Source: Anisus vortex (Eukaryota > Mollusca > Gastropoda > Planorbidae). Taken from it: a stretch of 64,000 bases of DNA. The DNA is taken from contig OX421502.1 in assembly GCA_949126835.1 (NCBI GenBank), positions 31,291,227-31,355,226 of the forward strand, read 5' to 3'. This document shows, one piece after another, positions 42,801 through 54,800 of the stretch; position 1 is the first letter of the stretch, and each line of letters opens with the position of its first letter. The notes beneath the pieces were generated by a model that saw only the letters and a list, made by a program, of their open reading frames with translations, made no database searches and was not told the DNA's origin. The translations under genes and the position numbers were made by a program.

Positions 42801-45800
42801 AAGAGAAGAGATGTGAGGAGCCAAGACTTTCTCCAATACTGTCTGCTTAAAAAAAAATACAGTTTCAGTTTTTATTAGAAACATACTACATTTATTTGGA
42901 AAACAAATTTAAAAAATATAATAAAATAAAATAGCCATAAAATGTGAAGGAAAAGTATTCCTTGTTGATAAATTTACTCTACAGAGCTGGTGAAATAATA
43001 TTTCAAACATATTCTTAGTCTCTCCATACAGGGATATTGTGTATCCAGCACCATGCCCAGGAGCCTTTTCATTCCCTAACTAATGAGAAGTACCCATCGG
43101 TGCTGAATGGCTTCAGGGACAATGTCCAGATCTGTGAAAAAATCTAGGTGTTTTTTTTTTAAAACCTAGATTCAAACTAAAGACCCTGTGAACGTTGCTT
43201 CCATGCAATATACCACCATGTCTCCTAAATGATAGGCCTACTTTTTTTTCTTGTATGATAAATGGTATAATAGTTTGCACGAATGTCTATTGTGTTTGAG
43301 TACAAAGTTTTTTTTATATTGTTTCAATTATGCTGAAAGACGGAATTTATGTAATCAAGTCAAATTTCCATTTATTTGGATCAATAAAGCAATCTTTTCT
43401 TATCTTATTTTGCTAAAACATGTTAAGTAACTATATATTTTATGGACCAGCTGAACACACTTCAGGCAGTAGATTCTTCAGCTTAATATATTTCCTAAGA
43501 AACAAAACGATTTTGTCATGCAGAGCAATAAAGAGTATAAAAAAAAAGGTGAAAGCAGGCCTTACGGGCATGAGAAAGGGCTCTGTGAAGCAAGTCTGTA
43601 GCTATGTGGCTGATGGCGCCGCAGATGTCAATACAGTTTCTCCTTGCCAGCAACTCCATCAAGTTCCGACTGCTTTGAGAATGAGCCTCTCCTTCTTGAG
43701 GTGTGCTGCTCAAATAGAAACAGAATACAATGATAAGACTTTTTGAAAACTAAATACACTTTTACCATCTTCAAGCAATTACACTTTTTTTTCTTAACAT
43801 TAGCATTTGTACATTAAGCAGTCATAAGCACTCCCCAGCTCACCTGTAATAGAGAATCTGAGGTATCTGGCCCCGGATGATGTTGGTGCCATTGGTACTC
43901 TGAAAACAGGTAGTAAAAGTGAAGACAGTCCCGTCTGTGCAACGGACCTTGGTGATGCCACTGTCTCCATGAAATGTTCTCTGCCCATTATTTTTCAACA
44001 GCACTGCATACTTTTGTCCCTCCTTGAATTTATCAAGCAAAAAAACATGATCAAGTTCACACTAATGTTGCAATAAAACGTTCAATTCACCTCATACTAA
44101 TGTTGCAATAAAGCTATAAGTAAGAATGATAATAAATTAATGCTCTATTACTATTTTACCTTCAGTGGAACCGGCCTGTCAAACTTGATTTCAGCAATAT
44201 CATTCATGCAATCTTCCTGGGAGAAGCTGCCTTTCATTGTTTCAAGACTGGTCCAGGCTTCAGGTTTGCTGATTTGCTTTTGGCCCTCAGCACTCTCCTA
44301 ATCAAATCATAGTATTATGTGTGTATAGCATGCAGTAATAGTTTCTATATTGTATTTGAGGTTGTCTGGCTAGTTCATGTAGAGTTGTTTATTTACATTT
44401 GATGCAGTGTAGAGAGTAATTGCGTAGAGTTATTTATCATGACATAATACACCAATATGCTTTCTCGAGTTTCTAGTATACCTTTTTTTTATCGCATTCT
44501 AATAACTTTGGGAAAATCCATTCTAGTAGTTTCTGCACCAAACTCTATATAAGCAAGCATTGATGCAGTTAGAGTTTTTTATTTTTGCATAGCTACAAAA
44601 GCTATTTATTATAATCCAGTGAATTTTTATTTTATTGACTGTATATAAGTTCAAGGATTAAATTCTTCTTTGAACATTCATCAAGTGGCCTCAAGTTTAT
44701 TGCTTCATATTTAACAGGTTTCTAGGTAGACAACCGCATAACAGTGAATTCGTAACAATAGAATCAAAAGAGTTTTAAAATATCTGGCCTGACACTTTCC
44801 CATTTTGCATTCTAAATAATACACTATGCAGGTGATAAGTGGATAAAATAGTGATTTTACAAACATCACATCTTTTGATAGGCCCTTTATTTTTTCTACC
44901 AACTGTATTTCAAGTACTGAGAACTTTCTGAAGGTTGTACTTGAATCATCATATAAATAAACACACTCATTAATGAAGACAGTTTCATATCTCCTCAATG
45001 AACATTATAGCTTGTTTTCTTTTGCTCAAGTTAGCTTTTTAATTTGATGTGCTTGACCTGATTTCAGTTTTTATTCAGTGTAAATTTAGTATAGTGCAAA
45101 GAAATAACGTGCAACCACTGAAAAACTAAAATAGCACACACAAATAACTTTACAAATAAGGATTCACAAAATACTTGAATAGTAGATATCTTATTAAAAA
45201 ATTAACCCTTTTAAACCTATTTTTAAAACCTCTGTGGGTAAAGAAAACAATTTGTTTCACTATAAGCGATATTTAAAAATTAAAACCTGTTACTTTTCAT
45301 AGACTAAACATATAACTATACCATCTCTCCTTCTCTCTCTTATTTTTGACACTCCCTGCAGCATACAAGTTCCGGCATGCCTTCCTGTCTTGGGCCAGCC
45401 AATTGACTTCATGCCAGGTTTTGTTAATAGCCTTCACTTCTTCTTCCACACCAAACCCCCACCACCTTCTCCCCAGTTAAGCATTAGAGATTGCATTCCG
45501 GCATCTTCCTTCATAAGCCCCTGAGGCAGCTTTCAACTTCTGTATTGCAAAGCTCTACAATAGAAATTTCTAAAGGGTTTACTCTGTCAGCCAAAAGCTA
45601 CTCACCTCTTCTTTCAAGACATCCACCTCGTACTCGTAGGTGCCTGATCCTCCGTAGACACAGATGCCTGCCATGACGATGCCCGGCTTGTCCACAGAGA
45701 AAGCAATGCCATCAGGGCTGCCTTTACCAGTGTTCCATTGGCAGGAGTTGCTGCACCTGGTAAACCTGTTTGGTGTGACTAGCATTGGCCTTGAGGAGAT

Positions 45801-48800
45801 GTTGATATCAGTCTGAAAAAAAACAACAGAATAATCAAGCTCAGAATACCTTGTGTTAGCCAGTGAATGCACATACAGTAATACACAATTACTTGCTCTT
45901 ACTGACAATACATTATACACACTTGTCTCCATTAATTTTATACTAAATTTCATATAAATAGGCATTTTGCTCTAAAATCAATATATAAGTGTCAAAACTT
46001 TTGCCAAACTTTACAAAAAAATTCAAAGACAAATTTATACTGAGGCCTGTAAAATATCTTTATATCTGGTAGTATATATAGGCAGTCCAAATATTTAAAA
46101 CAAAAGTTTGTGGGTGTTTGTTAAATACCCATATAATAATTTTTGAATAAAAAAGGATTTAAGGAATCCTTAACTACCACATGATTATTCCCTTTTTTAA
46201 CATTGAAGATCACTTTTTTCCACAAACATATATAGTTAAAAAAAGTTTCCCCATCTGACCATTAAGATCCGTATGGGACCAACAGTTAGCCAGCCAACAG
46301 TTAGCCAGCCAACAGTTAGCCAGCCAACAGTTAGCCAGCCAACACTTAGCCAGCCAACAGTTAGCCAGCCAACACTTAGCCAGCCAACACTTAGCCAGCC
46401 AACAGTTAGCCAGCCAACAGTTAGCCAGCCAACAGTTAGCCAGCCAACAGTTAGCCAGCCAACAGTTAGCCAGCCAACACTTAGCCAGCCAACAGTTAGC
46501 CAGCCAACACTTAGCCAGCCAACAGTTAGCCAGCCAACACTTAGCCAGCCAACAGTTAGCCAGCCAACAGTTAGCCAGCCAACAGTTAGCCAGCCAACAG
46601 TTAGCCAGCCAACACTTAGCCAGCCAACACTTAGCCAGCCAACAGTTAGCCAGCCAACACTTAGCCAGCCAACACTTAGCCAGCCAACAGTTAGCCAGCC
46701 AACACTTAGCCAGCCAACAGTTAGCCAGCCAACACTTAGCCAGCCAACAGTTAGCCAGCCAACAGTTAGCCAGCCAACAGTTAGCCAGCCAACACTTAGC
46801 CAGCCAACAGTTAGCCAGCCAACACTTAGCCAGCCAACAGTTAGCCAGCCAACACTTAGCCAGCCAACAGTTAGCCAGCCAACAGTTAGCCAGCCAACAC
46901 TTAGCCAGCCAACACTTAGCCAGCCAACAGTTAGCCAGCCAACAGTTAGCCAGCCAACAGTTAGCCAGCCAACAGTTAGCCAGCCAACACTTAGCCAGCC
47001 AACAGTTAGCCAGCCAACAGTTAGCCAGCAAACACTTAGCCAGCCAACACTTAGCCAGCCAACACTTAGCCAGCCAACACTTAGCCAGCCAACACTTAGC
47101 CAGCCAACACTTAGCCAGCCAACACTTAGCCAGCCAACACTTAGCCAGCCAACACTTAGCCAGCCAACAGTTAGCCAGCCAACACTTAGCCAGCCAACAG
47201 TTAGCCAGCCAACACTTAGCCAGCCAACACTTAGCCAGCCAACAGTTAGCCAGCCAACAGTTAGCCAGCCAACAGTTAGCCAGCCAACAGTTAGCCAGCC
47301 AACACTTAGCCAGCCAACAGTTAGCCAGCCAACACTTAGCCAGCCAACAGTTAGCCAGCCAACACTTAGCCAGCCAACACTTAGCCAGCCAACACTTAGC
47401 CAGCCAACACTTAGCCAGCCAACAGTTAGCCAGCCAACACTTAGCCAGCCAACAGTTAGCCAGCCAACAGTTAGCCAGCCAACACTTAGCCAGCCAACAC
47501 TTAGCCAGCCAACACTTAGCCAGCCAACAGTTAGCCAGCCAACACTTAGCCAGCCAACAGTTAGCCAGCCAACAGTTAGCCAGCCAACAGTTAGCCAGCC
47601 AACAGTTAGCCAGCCAACAGTTAGCCAGCCAACAGTTAGCCAGCCAACAGTTAGCCAGCCAACACTTAGCCAGCCAACACTTAGCCAGCCAACAGTTAGC
47701 CAGCCAACACTTAGCCAGCCAACACTTAGCCAGCCAACAGTTAGCCAGCCAACATGCTGCCAACTGAGCCCCGTAGAAATGTAATTTTCTTCTTTTAAAT
47801 AGCGTAATAGTTTATTGGATGATCCAATGCAAACCTCTAGGCCCATGGCCGTAGCAGCCAGCTCTCCTATTATGGTAGTAAGCAGAGCACAAGTGTTGGC
47901 TATCAAGGCGTTTGGGAAAGTTGATGGCTCTTTGTTGAGCAACTGCCTCACTGGTATGGACACAATCATCAGAAGGCGGTCTAGGACTTCCTTGAAGGTG
48001 ACATGGGAGCCAGCCGGAATGCTATCCTCCTGAGAGAAAGAAGAACAAAGTGATTTTATTCTATATTCTTAACATGATCAGTTTTCAAATGTTGTGAGCA
48101 GAACAACTGTGGCCTACTGGGATGGGGGCCAGAAAATAAGACAAAGGATATGCATCTAATATAATCTGATTTTTTAAAAAGGTATTTAATAATAATAATA
48201 ATAATAACGGTGCTTATATAGCGCATATCCCGTTGGTGACAGTTCTATGCGCAGACGACAGTTACAAAATACAGACAGACAACGAAATATGTAGTAATAC
48301 GCTAATTCTGCTGACGAAATAGGTGAGTCTTCAGCCGGCTCCTGAAGGTGTCATAGCTAGGGCTCTGGCGAAGCTGTAGTGGGAGGTGATTCCAAGCGAA
48401 CGGTCCTGCGTAGGGAAATGAACGTTCACCAGCGGACACTAGCCTCACACGAGGGATCCGCAGAGTAAGCGCGTCAGATGCCGAACGAAGTGGGCGGGAC
48501 TGGGTGTAGAGCTCCATATAAGAGCGAAGATAATCCGGGGCGCAGTTATTCAGGCACCTATAACAGAGGGAAGCCAGCTTATATGAGATCCGGTTGTTGA
48601 TGGGTAGCCAGTGTGGGGGATTAGTATCTGAGTTTTAATACTAGATATTTTCTCAGTGTCCTTGATATCTTATATGTTCAATCAAGGCTCTCGCCCATGT
48701 ACAAACTAACTCTTTATTTAAATACTCAACATAATCACATGTTCATGTCATCCAGACAATTTTCATTTAATTTTAAAACAAGATATTCATGCAAACAACC

Positions 48801-51800
48801 AGTTGGTCAATATGACAATAACATAGGACAATCAGGTCATTAACAACCAGTTGGTCAATATGACAACAATATAGGACAATCAGGTCACTAACAACCAGTT
48901 GGTCAATATGACAACAACATAGGACAATCAGGGCACTAACAACCAGTCGATCAATATGACAACAACATAGGACAATCAGGTCACTAACAACCAGTCGATC
49001 AATATGACAACAACATAGGACAATCAGGTCACCAGACATGCCTACCCCTAAAGACTAAAAAGAGAAACAATCTTGATGAAAAAGAGGATTTTTCAACAAA
49101 AAAGCGGAACACCCTTTATGTAACCATCTTTTATAACAAAAAAAAAAGAGGAACATGCGGTACCCATCTATTTACTATATCACTATTTAAAATGTAGGTA
49201 GGCCTACGTTTTACAGACAGTTCGCAATCGATCTCGTCTAGATCTAAGACCTAAGAACAGTAGGCCTAAATCCACGTTTTTCTTTGCTGAATAAACTCCT
49301 CTGAATATTCCTTCCTATAAAACTGTCTGTTTTTTTACAGTTTGAACAAATCAGATTTAAACTTTCTGAGCCAGGACGTTTAGACATTTTCACAATCTTA
49401 GCAATACAGTAAAGGAAAATAGGATTCATTGCCAAACACGTGTAATGCCGCAAAAAAAAAAAAAAAAAAAAAAAAACTTTAGAAAAGACTAGAATATGTC
49501 TTTTAAAAAACCCAGAAAACCCAAGTAATAATAATTATATCATTGTGACCTTATTTATCCCTTTGATTTATCAACCTAGGCACGGACTATATTTCAACAC
49601 ATGAAAAACCCAAACTTTCCAATTTGGCGTAACAAAACTAGTAAAAAGCGGAACGGCGTAACAAAGTGTGTTTTTTAATAAAAAAGCGGAACAAATACGC
49701 CAAAAGCGGAACGGTAGGCATGTCTGGGTCACTAACAACCAGTCGATCAATATGAAAACAACATAGGACAATCAGGGCACTAACAACCAGTTGGTCAATA
49801 TGACAACAACATAGGACAATCAGGGCACTAACAACCAGTTGGTCAATATGACAACAACATAGGACAATCAGGGCACTAACAACCAGTTGGTCAATATGAC
49901 AACAACATAGGACAATCAGGGCACTAACAACCAGTTGGTCAATATGACAACAACATAGGACAATCAGGGCACTAACAACCAGTTGGTCAATATGACAACA
50001 ACATAGGACAATCAGGGCACTAACAACCAGTTGGTCAATATGACAACAACATAGGACAATCAGGGCACTAACAACCAGTTGGTCAATATGACAACAACAT
50101 AGGACAATCAGGGCACTAACAACCAGTTGGTCAATATGACAACAACATAGGACAATCAGGGCACTAACAACCAGTTGGTCAATATGACAACAACATAGGA
50201 CAATCAGGGCACTAACAACCAGTTGGTCAATATGACAACAACATAGGACAATCAGGGCATTAACAAACAGTTGGTCAATATGACAACAACATAGGACTAT
50301 CAGGGCACTAACAACCAGTTGGTCAATATGACAACAACATAGGACAATCAGGGCACTAACAACCAGTTGGTCAATATGACAACAACATAGGACAATCAGG
50401 GCACTAACAACCAGTTGGTCAATATGACAACAACATAGGACAATCAGGGCACTAACAACCAGTTGGTCAATATGACAACAACATAGGACAATCAGGTCAC
50501 TAAGTTCAGTCAACACATTATAGTTATGCAGTCTGCTGCTGTTGGTCACTAAATTTCAGTCAGAATAAATTGCGAAAAATGATGATAGGTCAAAATAAGT
50601 GTTATTCTTACTATTAAAGTGTCTGAAAAGTTCTAGTGCAGTGGTTAAGAGTTATCATTAAGATATCTTTATTGATTCAAACAAATGTGAATTTGACTTT
50701 ATTACAGATGTTACGTCTTACAGCATCAATAAACAATATTTTAAACGATATCAGTACACAAGGACAGAAATATACTAATAAAATAGTCAGCCTGCTCGCT
50801 CACTATCAAACCGTTTTCATACAAAAAAATGTATCATTAGGTATCAGTATTGTATTTCTAGCTGACTAGCAATTTCATTTGAAAATTCACACTTAAAGTG
50901 GAACAAAAGAGTTAGTTCACAAATCTCTCTAATCTAGCCCTCATTGAATGAAACTGACTACTGCATCTAGATCTGATCAAACCATGGTGTAGTGGGTGGG
51001 CATAGTCCTGAAGGATTTTACTAATTATAGATAGGCAATTTGAATTTTTAAAAATCTGCTAAGAACACAGAGTATGCCATGCTCAATTAAGATATTCAAC
51101 TGCCTTTAAGGCAGATGCAAAAAAAGGCAGCAAGCCACATATGTCCAGCAAGAGAAAGAAAGCAAACTAAAACTAGGTACCGAAAAAACCCACAGCAAAT
51201 GAGCAGTACAAAACTTAATTGTAGAGTTTTACCTCCATTCTACACGTCATGTGTGAGGCAAGCAGAGGGTATCTTTGTATCTCCCCAAGTCTGGCCATGG
51301 AGTTTGTGTTGTCATCGATGCTCATGCTGTGACGCCTCAGGACAGCCTCAGTCTCCGGCTCGCAGTTGATGGGCATGATGGCAGTCAGCTTCACGGCCGG
51401 GTGGCACATGGCCTCCATCACTGCAGCCAGAAGTCTGCTGATGCCAACCACGTTGGGGCTATTCTATTGTTTGTATAAGAAGAAAAGAATAATGAAGAGT
51501 GACAGTAAATGAATAACTTTAGATAAAACCTTTTGTTTATTCACAATCCTATTTCTGCCTGCGCACAAACCCCCCAAATGAATGTATATATTTAATCAAT
51601 GCCACTAAATTCACTTTCTATATAATAAAACCTAAGAACTGCAGGCCAATAATCAAATACTTTTTGTCCCATTATTATATTTTTGTCCCCATATTCACAA
51701 GTGTAAACAAACAAAAAAATAACCCCCTTAAGCCTACATTTCACAAGGAAAACAAAGAATGTTTAAGTTCAAAAAATAACTTTTACTTCATTCCCAACTC

Positions 51801-54800
51801 CTTGCTTTGTTCTTTTGATGATATCAAATGAATAAAATCTGCATTTTACTTTGACTAAATTGTACAGTATTTAAAACTTATATTTTTATATTTAGCCGTC
51901 ACATTTACAAAACATAACAAAATAAAAAGGAATCTAAATGAGGATTAAATTCTAACAAGCCCCTCTCTCTCTACACCAGATCTAATAAAAAAAAAAGAAA
52001 ATTAACAAACCAAAAAACAAATTACCACAACAAACAAACTACCGGTATATTACATTTAAGGTTCTAGGAATGAGTTTGAGTTTGAGATGAAACTCTGGTA
52101 TCTAAATCTACTTTAGATTCTACACCTCATACACAGATAAGGGAGAGAAAGGACAAAACCTACTAGGATTTCTATTCTAACAGAACGCAAGGATCCCATT
52201 TAAAAACAGACATTCAATATATTAATCTGTTTTGGTCTAAAGAAGGTATTCTTAGGTTAAACAAATTTTGAAATTGGCAAAAATTTCACATACTTTTAAA
52301 ATGTAAATGATATAAAAATCTTTGTAAAATTTTCTTTTGCTGCATTACTTATACTTCTAAAATGCATTATTACTACTACCACCCTTTTTTTTGTTGTTAT
52401 CTTTCTTATAAGACATAGATTGCATGATTTGAACAAAAATTTATCATCAAATGTAAAAAACAAAACAATTCTATATTTTAATCATTCCAGCGTCGCTTCA
52501 CAGGCCTAGGAATAAAGAAGAAAATCTGAAAAAAGCAAGAAGTACTGGATATGGTTCAGTGAGAAGTGTTAGTCACAACATATGCTTAGTCAGGCTACAT
52601 TTTCTATTTTTCATTCAATTTAGAAGCGGGTATGGCATAACAAATGTTAACCTCATTGTCAAGTTTCAATATGTAAAAAAAAATAAAAATGAAGCAATCG
52701 AATTTGACACCTGAAAAATCAAAATATTAGCAAGCAAAGCACAAATGAGAGAAAAAAAAAACAAGATTAAGTTTTAAAACCCCAATAGAGGCATCTGAAA
52801 CTATCAACACCTGTCACATTGTACATAAGCAGTTGGAGAATTATAGCAAAACTTTATCTTTTATTTCATGTCTTTTAAAAAAAGTGACAAGTGTTTGAAT
52901 AAATTTCACTTTCAAAAAAAGATATCGTTTAATAAAACTGGATTAAACAAAAAATTAGTTTAGGCCATAAAACATAGCCTGATGCAAAATTATTGTTTTT
53001 TTTAACTTAAAGTAATAGATCTAGAACAAAATTGAAAGCACTATTTTGTGAAATGAGAATCAACTCTACAGTACATTTGAAATGAATGTGTGAGTCTATT
53101 AATCATACCTAAAAACAGGCAAAGTTTACTAGCAGATATGAAATTTATAAAAAAATTAAGAGTAAACCACAACTAAGTGATCTTTGAATGTATACCAAGA
53201 AGCTGAGCCAAATCAAGAGCTACTCACATGTGCAAGTCGCTTTGAAATAAACAAAAAAAAAAGTTGTTTTGTTTGCCTTTGCATCAAAAATGTGTGATGC
53301 TCTTGTGCGTGTGTGCATCAATCAGTTATGTTATTTGTAAATAATTATACTGCATTAATATATACAATGTTGATTGCTGCTGTTAATGTAGATGAATTAG
53401 ATTGTTTGCACTGTATTAGTTACATATTTACTAATACTCAATGATGACAATGTTCTCTTTCCTATTATTATCACTTTTAATAATTATTCTGATCTAAGAG
53501 TCAAAATTACAATTTATTAGTAAAATTTATAAGTTGTGATTAAATAATGTTCCATGTAACAAAAAATAGTTCAATTTAATCCATTTTTTAATCCAAATGA
53601 GCTAATCATAAATTTAAACCATAAATTGATTACAATAACTCAGGACAGTAAACTTGATAGGCACCCAAATAAAAAATAATTTGTTGTTTCTTCTTTTTTC
53701 AAAATCCAAGATAGGATTAGATTAAAGTACACATGTCAGGATTTATTTACACTAGTCATCAACTAAAATACTTAGCCCATAACAAAACGTACACAAGTCT
53801 AATTACTGTCATCCGTCTTCAAATGAAACAAAGCAAAGCTATTACTCAAACTTCAAATTTCATCAGACCAATATTGTATAAGTACGATCATAAGCTTTTC
53901 CAAATATATGCCTATTTCTTTTCTCCATGATATACCATTTATGTAAGTTGGAGTAGTCAAATATATCTCAAGGTTATAAAAACATCATCTAAAAAACAAA
54001 AAATGACAAGGGGAGGGCCCAAGTTTATATTATATGCATAAGTTTATACACAGAGGGCACAACCTGAATTGTCTGCTCACCTCAATTTTTAAAGTAAAAA
54101 AAAATCATACAAATATAGATAACTCCAGGACAGGGGCACTAATATAGTTCAATGGCAGATAAAATGTCTGCAAAAATGTATAATCAATTAAGACCTTTTC
54201 TACAAATTGATGTTTTTCAACTTAAAAAATAAACACCAACTTTGCTTTAGTTTTTCTGTTAGTCCACAGGAAAGCTTAAAAAACTACTGGTAATTTAACT
54301 AGCTATATTACACTCCACAGATGGTGGGTCTAGTTACACACAATTTAACAGTATAATCCTAATCTAAGTGTTATACTAGAAACAACAGTAAGATATCTCA
54401 CATAATTAAGCAAAGGACACTTAGTATTAAAAGATTATTAGTTAATATCTTTCCAGTAAGCAAAGAAAAAATGCAGCTAAATCCTTAAAAAAAAAGATAT
54501 GGTATATAATGTAAATGAACTAAAGTTTTCAATGAAAAAAGAAAATAGATTTTTTTTTAAGAACATGTAGAGAGAGTATATAAAATAAAGAGGTATTTTA
54601 TATGAGGATAAAAGTTTAATATTGTTTCCACCAAAAAAAGTGTGACTTGTAAACAAGATGAGATCAAACTTTAGCTGAGTAGTTCTTAATCAGAATAGCA
54701 TTTGGCTTTTTAAGAATTTACTGGACGGGTGCATTAAGGAATTTAAAAAGAAAATATTGAACAATATTGAAAATAAGAACAATATTGAACATAGGAACAA

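Noticed and set aside
46210..47969. Open frames of 503-577 codons on both strands as repeat proteins
   Set aside because: They arise because the 15-bp unit is a multiple of three and stop-free. The minus-strand frame starts inside exon e8 and the homologous protein has no such repeat.
48790..50505. CRISPR-like array
   Set aside because: Units are contiguous 48-bp tandem copies without unique spacers, in an animal intron. The same applies to the 35-bp array at 21036-21716.
49638..50549. 303-codon minus-strand frame ([15 protein letters not shown] repeat)
   Set aside because: Pure 48-bp minisatellite translation in an intron, interrupted by a MITE; no splice or homology support.
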